From a virus: a stretch of 26,230 nt of DNA. The notes beneath the pieces were generated by a model. That model was not told the DNA's origin and made no database searches. It saw only the letters and a program-made list of their open reading frames with translations. The DNA is taken from positions 1 to 26,230 of the IMG/VR virus record IMGVR_UViG_3300029448_000366; one strand, given 5' to 3'. The position numbers and the translations under genes were made by a program. Of the stretch, positions 6,918 to 16,619 are shown piece after piece (the stretch's first letter is position 1; each line of letters opens with the position of its first letter).

Positions 6918-9900
6918 TTATTCTGTTCGTAATTTACTTGTATCTGAATCTTGTGTCTTTAATACGGTAGGTGCAACTTCATTAACTATTACTGGTTCTT
7001 CCCCGTCAATTGTGTTGTCCCTGGTTAAAATATTTCCTTGATAAAATGCTCTAAACAAATTAGTTGATACTGCCATACTTTCAACATCTGATGCTTTGAA
7101 TGATGAACTATATGCAACACTCGGTCCAATAGAAGCACTCAATGAACTTGAGTAAAAGAATTCTCTCTCTTGAGACTTTTCTGATAATCTTGAACCTGAA
7201 ATATTAGGTTGTAATACTTCTGTAAATATATTGTTATGTGAACCAGAAGAAATACTTGCCGTAGCGTATAATGTTCCATACTCTCCTCTTTTGTCTATAC
7301 CATTTAGTATCATTAAAGAACGATTGTTTAAAAATCCTAATGATGAACCCGTATCAAAAAATGCTAAATTAATCTCTCCACCATAGGTTGTATATTCACC
7401 ACTTGTTTGAAAATAGTTGTTATCAGAACCAGTAATAAATCTTGTTACTTGTATTCCGTCCTCAAAGTGTCCTGCATTTTCAAAAAATGTATTTTCAAAT
7501 TCTGGTTGTCTTCCTATAATTTGTTTATTTCTTTCTAAGATGTTTGGTTCAATCAATACACCGACACTTGTTTTTGCTCTTGCTGGAACTAATTGTAAAA
7601 GTGTATCGTAAACACTACTATCATAAAATTGTAGTATTCTTAAATAATCAAAGAAGTTATTTGACATATCATATCGTTTAAAATATTCTTTTCTTAAATG
7701 TCTTAAATCTTTATAAGTTTGTTTGAATTGGTCTCTTGGGTCACCAATGTAATCATCAAAATTAAAGTCTGCAATACTATACATTATGTCTTCGTTTACT
7801 ACATCAACCGGTGAGAAATAAATTCCCAATGAGTGGTCGTCAAGTGGTGCAAAATCGTCATTAGATTCTTCTCGTCTTTTATCAACTAACAATGAACCTG
7901 TTCCATTTACATCTCTTGGTATATCGGAATCCTCAACTCTAATCTTAGTTGCATTTCTACGAGTTGGTCCTAAACTTGGCACTCTTAATTTTTCTTGGTC
8001 CACTATTGTTCGTGAGAAGTTTCCTGTAAATCCATTTACATCAACTGATTGTGCTTCTGTATATAATGATAAATCGTGTGCGGTATTTGAAGAAGTCGCT
8101 GATGATGATAAATTTTTGTTTTCATCTAATTGATAACGAACTAATAATTCATCAAATGATGATGAATAACTATTACCATTATATGCTTTAGGTGTTCTTG
8201 TATGATTATCAAATACACTTGAACTTAATGGTTCTGACCATAAACGATATTCCATTAATGAACCAGTAAATTGATTTCCAAATGAACTACCACTACCACC
8301 TAAGTAAACGTGTCCACTTGAAGTAAATGCCGCATTAATTGCAGAAGATGTTACTTCCATACTTTGACTATCTTGATATAAAATCTTTTGTCTTGTTGAT
8401 TCGTAATACTTTGTAGTTAATTCAAATGATGAACTAGCGTAAATACTATCATCATCAAATTCTGTTCCATTACTTGCTGACTTTCTTGTCAACATTACTG
8501 ACCACATTTCATCATTATAAAATGGTTGTTCTGATGAAGTGATGTAATTTACACTTCCGTCTGAACCACTAATGGTAAATCTTAAATGTCCATATTCATC
8601 TGTTTCACCATTATCTTCTAATGATATAGCAAAGTTGTCATCTTTTTGTAAAATTACTTGGTCCTGTGACTTAGGACTTCTAAATCTAAATTCTATTGTG
8701 TCTGGAATTAATCCGTCAGAAGCTGCTTTCCAATTAGATTGAATATATTGTGCCGCTCTAAAATCTGTTGCTCTTGTAAACTTTCTTTTGATTTCATAAC
8801 TTACTCTTGTTCCTTTATCTGGTCCACCATACTCACGAACTCTTAACATTGTGCTTGGAATACCATAACAATTTAGTAATCCTTTTAGAGAGCGCTCTGT
8901 TCCTTTTGTTTTAATAAAGAAAGGTAAGTTTGCTAATATTCTTTTCCAAATCTTTTCTGTTACCTCTTCTTGTGGTGATTCATATAAAGCTGTTCCGTCT
9001 GGATTTTTACCCAATAAATAAGTTGGTAAAGTTAATAAATCATTACCACTATATAGATTCATACCAAGTGCATTTGCATAATGTATTGCTACATCTTTCG
9101 ATATACCCTCAGACATTTTATTTACTCTTACATTTAAATCAGTAATGGATTTAGTATAAGTCCATATTTCATCAAATTGTTGTCCAGTCATATCCATAAA
9201 TTCTAAGAATACATTATTTTGTGTATCAGCGTAAATGTGTTCTGGTAATGAATTTCGTAATGAATTCATATTTCTTTGGTCGTAATCAGAAGACTCTGTA
9301 ATTCTTCTATTGAACCAAGTATTAGCATCTGAACTACCTACTGCTGCTAATGTATATGGTGATGATGAGTTTGTCTTAGGCCAAGTTGTATCGTGGAATT
9401 GTCCAGCTGATGAACTCACATAAGATGAACTTTCAAAATACATATGATGTTCAAATGGGTCAAATGAATTTTTAACTCGTTGTCGTTTTCTTTCTATCTC
9501 TTGGATAGTTTCTAATGAACTTGAGATACTAACTAATGATGAACTATCTGAATTATATCCCTCAATTAGTTTTAATTTTTTCTCAAAGTTTCTAATTCTT
9601 GTTTCTGCACTTGAGAAATGAACAAAGTTTCCAAAACCATAATCGTCTGATTCTATTGTTAAATCAGTTGTTGTTTGACCATACTCTATATTTGGTTGAA
9701 CATCTAATAAACTACCCGATACTAATATTCTTTCTATGTCTCTTGAATCATCATCAGAATCACTTAACAATCCTGTATGCGTATTGTATTGTGTTCCTTG
9801 AAAATTTATTGGATTATCTTGTGAATTAAAGTTTGGTAATCGTAAAAATATTCCGTCATCTACATCATCTTCAAATGGAACTAATCTCACACTATCAACA

Positions 9901-10796
9901 TAGTCTGGTAATCTTTTTTCTACAAATGAAAATCCCTCACCAAACTCAATATCATTTGATAGTGGTAGTTTTGTTTTTAAAATTCTTTGCTGTCCGTCAA
10001 CACCTAATACACTATTCGTAACAAGATAATATTGTGAATCAATTTTTACATAAGTTTTATATCGTTCTATATTATTCTTTACATAATTTACTCTAAATCC
10101 TTTAAACCTATTTGCTACTTGGTCATCACCTTTATGTCCATAAAGATTTACTCCGTCATTGTAAGATAAAGAAACACGAATACGATTACTATCTATAACT
10201 TCTTCAATGGTAGCAACATAATCTCTCGGTGATAAATTAGCTTGTTCTTGATTAGGATTAATAATTTCTTCATCAGCTACCTGTTTATATTTATTGGTAA
10301 ATTCACCATTTGGTTTAATAATTTTTCTTTTAACCAAATCATCTTTTGAAAATGCTTTATCTCCCAATCCGTCATTAACCAATGCTGCTTTTGTTTCATC
10401 ACTTACAAAAAATACTTCACCCGCTTCATCTCTACCACTTTCAACGTGTTCTCTAAATTCATCTCTTACTGCTTGAATACTTACTGGTGGATTTTTTGGG
10501 TCAAACCCTGCGTCTTTGATTGGGTCAACAATCATTTTTCCATCAACACCGATTTCCTCTAATACTACTCCACCTGGACCCAATACTTCTATTACTCCGT
10601 CTGGTCTTACGATTGTAGGTGAACCTTTAAATGTTGGTCCCTCAACTATATTCTGTGGTTTTGGTTGTGGTGCAACTACTTTTGCTTTTGGTGTTCTTGC
10701 TGGTGTAATTCTTGGTGGAGCTGTTCCTGTTGGTCGTTTTCTATTTGAACGACTTCCTGCTCCTACTTGTCTTGATTTACTTGTTGCTCTTGCCAT
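6918..10796 (-). CDS. Large baseplate/tail protein with gpI/gp7-like core and LamG-like domain
   Basis: This is the largest gene of the window, 1292 residues. The first ~60 residues are basic and Pro-rich. Around residues 545-660 a region resembles P2 tail protein I/gp7-type wedge proteins: a helical segment, then FFIKTKGTERSLKGLLNCYG near residue 625. About residues 695-865 look like a concanavalin/LamG sandwich (TIEFRFRSPKSQDQVILQKD, then GSLMEYRLWSEPLSSSVF), which often binds glycans. The remainder is Ser-rich with many SSS runs. The ATG overlaps the previous TAA (TAATG) and follows a purine-rich AGGTGGGGG stretch. Placed after gp6 and gp25, it is a plausible wedge-to-fibre connector or proximal fibre. 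The domain calls rest on pattern recognition, without a profile search. Confidence 0.65.
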   Translation of the reverse strand: MARATSKSRQVGAGSRSNRKRPTGTAPPRITPARTPKAKVVAPQPKPQNIVEGPTFKGSPTIVRPDGVIEVLGPGGVVLEEIGVDGKMIVDPIKDAGFDPKNPPVSIQAVRDEFREHVESGRDEAGEVFFVSDETKAALVNDGLGDKAFSKDDLVKRKIIKPNGEFTNKYKQVADEEIINPNQEQANLSPRDYVATIEEVIDSNRIRVSLSYNDGVNLYGHKGDDQVANRFKGFRVNYVKNNIERYKTYVKIDSQYYLVTNSVLGVDGQQRILKTKLPLSNDIEFGEGFSFVEKRLPDYVDSVRLVPFEDDVDDGIFLRLPNFNSQDNPINFQGTQYNTHTGLLSDSDDDSRDIERILVSGSLLDVQPNIEYGQTTTDLTIESDDYGFGNFVHFSSAETRIRNFEKKLKLIEGYNSDSSSLVSISSSLETIQEIERKRQRVKNSFDPFEHHMYFESSSYVSSSAGQFHDTTWPKTNSSSPYTLAAVGSSDANTWFNRRITESSDYDQRNMNSLRNSLPEHIYADTQNNVFLEFMDMTGQQFDEIWTYTKSITDLNVRVNKMSEGISKDVAIHYANALGMNLYSGNDLLTLPTYLLGKNPDGTALYESPQEEVTEKIWKRILANLPFFIKTKGTERSLKGLLNCYGIPSTMLRVREYGGPDKGTRVSYEIKRKFTRATDFRAAQYIQSNWKAASDGLIPDTIEFRFRSPKSQDQVILQKDDNFAISLEDNGETDEYGHLRFTISGSDGSVNYITSSEQPFYNDEMWSVMLTRKSASNGTEFDDDSIYASSSFELTTKYYESTRQKILYQDSQSMEVTSSAINAAFTSSGHVYLGGSGSSFGNQFTGSLMEYRLWSEPLSSSVFDNHTRTPKAYNGNSYSSSFDELLVRYQLDENKNLSSSATSSNTAHDLSLYTEAQSVDVNGFTGNFSRTIVDQEKLRVPSLGPTRRNATKIRVEDSDIPRDVNGTGSLLVDKRREESNDDFAPLDDHSLGIYFSPVDVVNEDIMYSIADFNFDDYIGDPRDQFKQTYKDLRHLRKEYFKRYDMSNNFFDYLRILQFYDSSVYDTLLQLVPARAKTSVGVLIEPNILERNKQIIGRQPEFENTFFENAGHFEDGIQVTRFITGSDNNYFQTSGEYTTYGGEINLAFFDTGSSLGFLNNRSLMILNGIDKRGEYGTLYATASISSGSHNNIFTEVLQPNISGSRLSEKSQEREFFYSSSLSASIGPSVAYSSSFKASDVESMAVSTNLFRAFYQGNILTRDNTIDGEEPVIVNEVAPTVLKTQDSDTSKLRTE

Positions 10797-11779
10797 TAGT
10801 ATCTACCCCCACCTTGTCGTCTTGTTCTTCTTGTTCTAACTGGCGCTGACGCTACCTGTGGTCTTGATGTTCTAATTGGTGCCGTTGAGACTTGTGGTCT
10901 TGGTTCACTTACTTGTCGTGTTGGTGGTGGTGAAGGAACACCTAAAGCTGGTGGTGCCGCTACTCTAATTGGTTGACCACCTATACTTCTTGTTGGTCTT
11001 ACTTCTCTAACTGGAACACTTGGTCTTGGTCTAACGATTTGTATTACCGAGCGAACTGGTGCTGGTCTTGAAACTTTTTTTGTTTTTCTTGTAACTTCTA
11101 TCTGTTCATTTATAACTTGAATTATTGTTTCTCCGTTAGGAACTCTTTCTTTTTTAAGACCTGCTTTAATATTGTTTCTGGCATTACCTCTTTTAGATTT
11201 TACTTTTCTAACATCTACCTTAATAGGTTTTCTTTTAATAGGGGTAATTTTCTTTTTCTTTTTAACCTTTATTGGTCCACCTAAAATCTCTTGTTGTTTT
11301 ACACCACCTGAACCTATAACTCCAAGTCCTGTTTTTACCTCTTTGAAATCTGGTAAGTCTTTAATGAAAGGTCCTTTTGGTGGCGGCGGTGGTGGTGGTA
11401 AAATTAAATCTTTTCTTTTTTTCTCTTCCTTTAAATCAACATCAGAAATAATTTCATCGCCTTTTGTATCGCCTTGACCTGGTCTATTTGGTTTAATATC
11501 GACCGGAAATCCACTTACGGTTTGTGGTTTAGGAACTGGTCCATTATCATCTATTGGTAATGGTTTTATTTCATCTAACACCTCTATATTTTGTGGTCCT
11601 ATTCCTCCTGGTCCTGGATTTGGTGTTGCTATATCTACCCTTATTGGGGTAAAGCTATTATCTTGGACCGATAATCCTGTACTTCTTGAACGAGCACCTT
11701 GTGCTACTTCTGCTCGTCCGGGTTTCCTACGAATTCCGTCAGTTCTTCTGTTTGCTCCTATAAATGCTCTTCTTGCCAT
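10796..11779 (-). CDS. Basic proline-rich low-complexity protein, structural block
   Basis: The 327-residue product is dominated by Pro, Arg, Lys and Gly. It has a run of seven prolines near residue 132, Lys clusters (KVKKKKKITPIKRKPIKVD near 172-190) and an Arg-rich C terminus (RTRRTRRQGGGRY). It is probably disordered and strongly positive. Its start (MARRAFIGANRRTDGIRRKP) resembles in style the basic Pro-rich head of the following 1292-residue protein. Start and stop both form TAATG overlaps with neighbours, so it is translated in fixed ratio with them. No family is recognised. It may be a flexible linker or scaffold in the tail or may contact DNA; neither is shown. Confidence 0.6.
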   Translation of the reverse strand: MARRAFIGANRRTDGIRRKPGRAEVAQGARSRSTGLSVQDNSFTPIRVDIATPNPGPGGIGPQNIEVLDEIKPLPIDDNGPVPKPQTVSGFPVDIKPNRPGQGDTKGDEIISDVDLKEEKKRKDLILPPPPPPPKGPFIKDLPDFKEVKTGLGVIGSGGVKQQEILGGPIKVKKKKKITPIKRKPIKVDVRKVKSKRGNARNNIKAGLKKERVPNGETIIQVINEQIEVTRKTKKVSRPAPVRSVIQIVRPRPSVPVREVRPTRSIGGQPIRVAAPPALGVPSPPPTRQVSEPRPQVSTAPIRTSRPQVASAPVRTRRTRRQGGGRY

Positions 11780-12702
11780 TAGTATTGCTCGTTTGCTCTT
11801 TCTTGTAATGCTCCGTCTGCTATTTCTCTTTCAATTGGGTCTGGGTCATTTAACATTATGTCAATTAATTCTTTGTTTGATATTCCGTCACCTCTAAAAT
11901 CAGTTGAAGCTCCATCACCAAGAAGTCCTTGTAGATATGGTGTATCGTCATCACCATCATCTATAACAATATCACTATTGTCAGTATCTTCATCTCCATC
12001 AACTTTATATAGTTTTGGTATAACGATTTGACCACCTACCATATTCTGTGTAAATCCTCTATCAGTTGGGTCTATATCAAACTCTAAAACATGCGGGTCT
12101 TTTGGGTCAAATTTTATAGAACCCATATTTTGTCTACTTATTGGTTTGTATTGAATCATCTCACCCATTTCCGCAAACTCGTGCATATATTCTGAATTTT
12201 TTATTTTATCATCAAGTTGTAATATAAATTCTGTTCTGTCTGGTGAAGTTTCTACGAGTTGATATTTCATTTCTTTAATAAATACTTCTTCACGCATAGT
12301 CTTATCTGATTCATCACCGGTTGATTTAAAAAACTTTACTTCATCATTTACTACATCTCTATCAACTTGTCCATCAAAAATTATTCCTTTTCTATCTACA
12401 AATTGTGTAGTTTCTCTACCAGCTAATCTTCTAAGAAACTTATATGTAACATTATACTCACCCTCACTAAATCCTAAATCTCTTAAATGTTGTCCTACAT
12501 CAAGGTCTACGAAGTCTCCATCATTTTGAAAGTTAACTTCATTAAGACCCATAATTTTACTAATAAGAAAGTTACCCTCCATATCATAAACATATAGAAC
12601 CATAAAATCGCTTTCAAAGTCTCTACCCCAACTACTATAAACCTTTTCTGGATTAAAGTATTGGTTTCTTTCTTGTTGTGTAAATCCGTATTCTAATGCC
12701 AT
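11779..12702 (-). CDS. Unidentified structural protein
   Basis: The 307-residue product begins MALEYGFTQQERNQYFNPEK. It has a mixed alpha/beta N-terminal half with YNVTYKFLRRLAG near residue 83-95, a segment type I associate with phage tail proteins, and a very acidic linker (VDGDEDTDNSDIVIDDGDDD, about 234-253). Both ends overlap neighbouring genes by TAATG, placing it inside the coupled virion operon between two other unidentified structural proteins. No catalytic motif or signal peptide is visible. A baseplate or fibre-attachment role is inferred from its location only. Confidence 0.6.
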   Translation of the reverse strand: MALEYGFTQQERNQYFNPEKVYSSWGRDFESDFMVLYVYDMEGNFLISKIMGLNEVNFQNDGDFVDLDVGQHLRDLGFSEGEYNVTYKFLRRLAGRETTQFVDRKGIIFDGQVDRDVVNDEVKFFKSTGDESDKTMREEVFIKEMKYQLVETSPDRTEFILQLDDKIKNSEYMHEFAEMGEMIQYKPISRQNMGSIKFDPKDPHVLEFDIDPTDRGFTQNMVGGQIVIPKLYKVDGDEDTDNSDIVIDDGDDDTPYLQGLLGDGASTDFRGDGISNKELIDIMLNDPDPIEREIADGALQERANEQY

Positions 12703-13487
12703 TATTCTGCTTCATCCGTTTGGTATGGAAAACCTAATTGTAACCAAATTTCTTGTCCTCGTTTAGTATGATATAATTGTTTGTTAATTACATCATCATA
12801 TTGATAAGTAGCTAAATCACTTTTTAAAGAACGATAGTTGTGTCTATGACCACGACCACCGAACAATTTTTTCTTTTTTCCTTTTTTTGTAAATCTTTTA
12901 ACATCAAGTTTGTCTTTTCTAAATTCTTTCCAACCTTCAGCGTTTTTAAATTTCTTTTTATTTCTAATGACGGTACCGATTCTCATTGGTGGTCTCTTAC
13001 CTTCTATTTTAAAAAACTCGTTTAATAGTGAGTGTAATTTGTCAGTTGATATATCTGGTGTAAATTCTTCATTAAAGTAAACATTCATAACCTGAATTAG
13101 ATTATCTCGTTTTGTCATTTGGAATTCTACTTGTTCGTCTGTTGCTTCTTCAGTAGTATCATCTTCTTCATCATCTTCTTCTTCGTCTGCTTCTGGTTGA
13201 AAGTAATGTGTAAATTCGTTGTCAATTTCACCCTCAAAAAAATATTGTGCATTTTCTAAACGAACTTGTTCAAATTCTTCTTCTAATGAAACACCTGGTG
13301 TTTCACCCTCAAATGAAACTAAAAATCCCTCATCATCTCTAAGTGGTGTATTGGCATCTACTGAACCAGAAATAGCTTGTTGTTGTTTTAAAAAGTCTAT
13401 TTCCTTTTGATATTCTATTTCAGGACCATTAAGTATATTACTATATACTTTAGATTTTTTTGCTGCTTCACTTGGTAAATAAGGCAT
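12702..13487 (-). CDS. Unidentified structural protein with acidic and basic segments
   Basis: The 261-residue product divides into a helical N-terminal part (MPYLPSEAAKKSKVYSNILN), a strongly acidic stretch at about residues 100-120 (EADEEEDDEEDDTTEEATDE) and a basic region (KRFTKKGKKKKLFGGRGHRH, about 192-211). It ends in KSDLATYQYDDVINKQLYHT and a short hydrophobic tail. The ATG is two bases past the preceding stop and its own stop overlaps the next ATG. No family is recognised. The charge-segregated layout suggests a flexible adaptor; position places it in the tail/baseplate set. Confidence 0.6.
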   Translation of the reverse strand: MPYLPSEAAKKSKVYSNILNGPEIEYQKEIDFLKQQQAISGSVDANTPLRDDEGFLVSFEGETPGVSLEEEFEQVRLENAQYFFEGEIDNEFTHYFQPEADEEEDDEEDDTTEEATDEQVEFQMTKRDNLIQVMNVYFNEEFTPDISTDKLHSLLNEFFKIEGKRPPMRIGTVIRNKKKFKNAEGWKEFRKDKLDVKRFTKKGKKKKLFGGRGHRHNYRSLKSDLATYQYDDVINKQLYHTKRGQEIWLQLGFPYQTDEAE

Positions 13488-13489
13488 TG

Positions 13490-14647
13490 TTATCTCACAA
13501 CTCTAAATTCATAATTGTCATCATAGAAGTTTATTTGTTCGTCTGTTGTTCCACTACCACTAACAACCTTAATACAAAAACGATAATCTCTTTCTGCTTG
13601 TAGTCCGTTCATTTGAACTCGGAAAAAGTTTCCGTCCGAATCACAACTAACTCTTGAACCACTACCAAAAGGTATGATTACTTCTTCAGTATCAGCGTCT
13701 CTTACTTCATATTCTACTGAAGCGCTTGGTAAATATTTAACACCTAACTCACTTGGTGTTGCGCTGAAACTTGATGAAGGATAAAGTTCTCTACCAACGA
13801 CTCTAAATTTTACAATTGACTTTTCTTTATATTCTGTTTTCATATTCTTGAAATAAACTTTTAGTCTTTCTAAGTCTGTTGAACTTAATGGTGATAAACT
13901 TCCTGAGTTCCAAGATGAATCGTCCCACTCAACTTCTAACTTAGGTGGATAGATTGTATGTGTTTCCCTTGAGAAATATTTTAGGTTTCCTAATCTTGAA
14001 CTATCACCCTCTTGTCCTGTATTGAAATCAAAACTTGCAGTTGCGTGATTGTTTCCATAAGAACCACTATCTTCTCTTTTAACGATAAATCCATTGTTTG
14101 GATAAACTGAACTTGAATAAATGAAATTGTTTACCAAGTCTGTTACATCTGCTCTAACATCTTTTTTATCAAATGTTAAATCATAAGATGAACTAACTTC
14201 ATATTGACCATTACTCGCAGTAAACCAAGAACCACCTTCAGTCAATACTGAACCTGTTACCCAAGGTGTTTTTGCCTCGTGGTCTCTATATTGATAAGTT
14301 GCTCCATTATCAGTTACTGGGTCGTGGTCAAGTTTTCCTGAACCTTGTTTCCAACTACCACTAACCATATAAATGTGAAGTGGTTGTTCAACTTCTACTT
14401 CTTCAGAAGTTGCGTCAAATAAATTTAAATAATATTTTGCAGTAGAAGGTATTTTCCCGTCCTGTATAGACTTAGAGATAAAACTTAAATCAAAGTCAAT
14501 CAATACTCTTGATACATTACCTACCGTACCATTGTTGTTTACAACTTTATTAATTTCTAATATTTCATCAATACCAGTATTTCTTGATGCTGTTGTTCCA
14601 CCAGAATATAATGTTGTATCTCTTTTACCAAATTCAAAATAATGCAT
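13490..14647 (-). CDS. DNRLRE-like beta-sandwich tail protein
   Basis: Residues 1 to about 240 follow the layout of DNRLRE-type beta-sandwich domains: FGKRDTTLYSGG start, RVLIDFDLSFI, then SWKQGSGKLD, a central Trp-rich block (TPWVTG, SWFTAS), NNGFIVKRED and a closing YPPKLEVEW. The last ~140 residues look like one or two Ig/FN3-type strands (IVKFRVVGRELYPSSS, VEYEVRDADTEEVIIPFGSG). DNRLRE domains are found in surface and secreted proteins and some phage fibres. The gene overlaps the gp6-like stop (TAATG) with GGGAGA upstream. A fibre or baseplate-decorating role fits; the domain call is by eye. Confidence 0.6.
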   Translation of the reverse strand: MHYFEFGKRDTTLYSGGTTASRNTGIDEILEINKVVNNNGTVGNVSRVLIDFDLSFISKSIQDGKIPSTAKYYLNLFDATSEEVEVEQPLHIYMVSGSWKQGSGKLDHDPVTDNGATYQYRDHEAKTPWVTGSVLTEGGSWFTASNGQYEVSSSYDLTFDKKDVRADVTDLVNNFIYSSSVYPNNGFIVKREDSGSYGNNHATASFDFNTGQEGDSSRLGNLKYFSRETHTIYPPKLEVEWDDSSWNSGSLSPLSSTDLERLKVYFKNMKTEYKEKSIVKFRVVGRELYPSSSFSATPSELGVKYLPSASVEYEVRDADTEEVIIPFGSGSRVSCDSDGNFFRVQMNGLQAERDYRFCIKVVSGSGTTDEQINFYDDNYEFRVVR

Positions 14648-16617
14648 TATCTATCTCCCACTACTCTACCCTCAATATCGCTATTTGGGTTTTTTAATTC
14701 AAATATACTTGGGTCTAATGATGGATAAATGATTCCGTCTTTTGTAGCTGATAACATATCATAAGTATTACCACTATATCCAAGACCTGTTTCAAACTTA
14801 TTCTCAATAAGTATAAGTTCGTTGTTTGGATTATTTTCTGCCGGTGGAACTAATGATACTACACCCTCACAAGTAGAAATCTGATATGCTAAGTCACTCA
14901 ATATAATTGGTTGATTCATTTGCCATTTTTCTATTTGAAAGAATTCTTTTACTTTTTGTATTGTTCTAAACAACACATCATTTTTATTATACCCTCTTTT
15001 TGTAACGATATTATATTTTACACCAAAATTAATTATGTATCCGTCTTTAATATTGATAGCGTCTGTTAATAATCTATATTGTGAAAGATATGTTTTAACA
15101 TTTTGTTTTACTGCTCTATTCAATCTAACCAAACTTTTACTTGCGTCATATCCTAATAAATACATATTTAATGCTAATGGATTTTTTACTTCTGTTCCTT
15201 TACTTCTTGTATCCGTTATGATTCCGTCATTAACAACTAATTGTCCGTTCTGTTCTAATTGTTCATCTTGAACAATAAATGCTTTTGCTACATTACCATA
15301 TTTTTGTGGTAAAGAGTAAACTCTTGTTATGTAGTCTGCTTTTGTAACTGCTCTATTTTGTGCGTTAAAGTAAGCAGATGCATTTTGCTTTATTTCTGTA
15401 ATAGTTTCTGTTGAAGCACCACCCGAAGCTGGGTCTTCATTAATAGGTGTGATACTTGCTTCTACTGCATTTAGTAGGTCAGCATCCAATCCTGTTGTAG
15501 GATTGGTGTAATTTAGTCTATTGAAAGATGTTATACTATTTGTTGATACATTATGTTCTACTGCTCCACCATAATTATAAGTTACGGTAAGTGTTGTGTT
15601 ACTTGGTGCTAATCCAAATGTTCTTGTTTTTAAGAAATTACTTGGGTCAAATGACTCATCTAATCTTGATACACCAAGACCTAATCTTGAACCGACATTG
15701 TCTGGATTTGGAATTATTTCTTCATCTGCATTATCACTAATACCTGAACCGAATCTTAATTCCATTTTATTATCATCACGAACTCTTGTTGTAAATCTTC
15801 TTGATGCTTTTATTAATTTTAACAAATAAGGTGTATCAGTTTTAAATTCAGCTAACGCTGGGTCATTGAGTGTTGAATTTTCTTCATCTTCAAAAACTGT
15901 ATCCTGTGCTAAAAATGGAACCTCATAAAATTTATTATTTTCACTATCAGTAACTTCAACAATACTTGTAACTTTATCATTAGATAAAATTATCTTATCG
16001 AATTCTTTTGCATTGGTAAATGAAAATGTTTCTTCTTCTCTAACACCAGATTGAGCCATACCTTTTTTAGTTAATCTAAAGTTTGTAGGAATATTACCTG
16101 ATGTAGGTTGTAATGCTTTTACTTCCATATTATCTAATGAACTCGATACTTTAAAATCAACATCATCTAATAATGTAAATTCTGTTCCATTATTTGCTAC
16201 TAATGTTGAATTAGATTGTATTTTTCCTGCGTAGTCTAAATCTGGTTTGTAGTTGTTAGCGTCAATGGCTACTGCTGGAACATCAATACTAAATGTCATC
16301 TCAACAATAGCAGGTGTTGCTAACCTTGGTTTATATCCATATGATTGTGCAATTGATAGAACATTTTTTCTTTCTTCTGCAAATTCAATTAAAGTTTCTC
16401 TAAATTGATTATCAACATAGTAATTCAATACATCACCAACATACGCTGCCATTTCAACAAACATCATACCTGGTGATGCTTCATTAAAGTCATTGTATTG
16501 ATTTGGGAAATATGATTTCGCAAACTCTATTAAGTTTTCTCTAATGTCTGTAAAGTCTCTACCGAGATAATTTACTTCTTTTGATAATGTTTTTTTATTT
16601 GTTCCGTAGTCGGACAT
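14647..16617 (-). CDS. 6: Baseplate wedge subunit, T4 gp6-like
   Basis: At 656 residues this matches the usual length of T4 gp6 (about 660). The N-terminal block reads YLGRDFTDIRENLIEFAKSY, then NDFNEASPGMMFVEMAAYVG, then DVLNYYVDNQFRETLIEFAE, characteristic of gp6-type wedge proteins in T4-like phages. It is followed by the baseplate J-like part with AVTKADYITRVYSLPQKYGN near residue 420. gp6 forms the wedge ring that links the hub to peripheral baseplate proteins. GGAG lies seven bases before the ATG, two bases after gp25. The gp25-gp6 adjacency supports the call strongly. Confidence 0.92.
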   Translation of the reverse strand: MSDYGTNKKTLSKEVNYLGRDFTDIRENLIEFAKSYFPNQYNDFNEASPGMMFVEMAAYVGDVLNYYVDNQFRETLIEFAEERKNVLSIAQSYGYKPRLATPAIVEMTFSIDVPAVAIDANNYKPDLDYAGKIQSNSTLVANNGTEFTLLDDVDFKVSSSLDNMEVKALQPTSGNIPTNFRLTKKGMAQSGVREEETFSFTNAKEFDKIILSNDKVTSIVEVTDSENNKFYEVPFLAQDTVFEDEENSTLNDPALAEFKTDTPYLLKLIKASRRFTTRVRDDNKMELRFGSGISDNADEEIIPNPDNVGSRLGLGVSRLDESFDPSNFLKTRTFGLAPSNTTLTVTYNYGGAVEHNVSTNSITSFNRLNYTNPTTGLDADLLNAVEASITPINEDPASGGASTETITEIKQNASAYFNAQNRAVTKADYITRVYSLPQKYGNVAKAFIVQDEQLEQNGQLVVNDGIITDTRSKGTEVKNPLALNMYLLGYDASKSLVRLNRAVKQNVKTYLSQYRLLTDAINIKDGYIINFGVKYNIVTKRGYNKNDVLFRTIQKVKEFFQIEKWQMNQPIILSDLAYQISTCEGVVSLVPPAENNPNNELILIENKFETGLGYSGNTYDMLSATKDGIIYPSLDPSIFELKNPNSDIEGRVVGDR

Positions 16618-16619
16618 TT

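Noticed and set aside
8990-9020. Isolated AATAAATA on the plus strand, also seen near 15165 and 17447
   Set aside because: Within coding sequence and without the GTTAAA part at seven bases, so not counted as further copies of the late-promoter-like element.
9500-9560. Repetitive gatgaa/tcatca-type text suggesting a short tandem repeat
   Set aside because: It encodes Ser-rich stretches of the 1292-residue protein without a fixed unit, so it is composition and not a repeat array.
10516-10839. 107-residue plus-strand open frame
   Set aside because: Antisense to the Pro/Gly-rich start of the 1292-residue gene; composition is a mirror of that low-complexity coding sequence and no ribosome binding site is seen.
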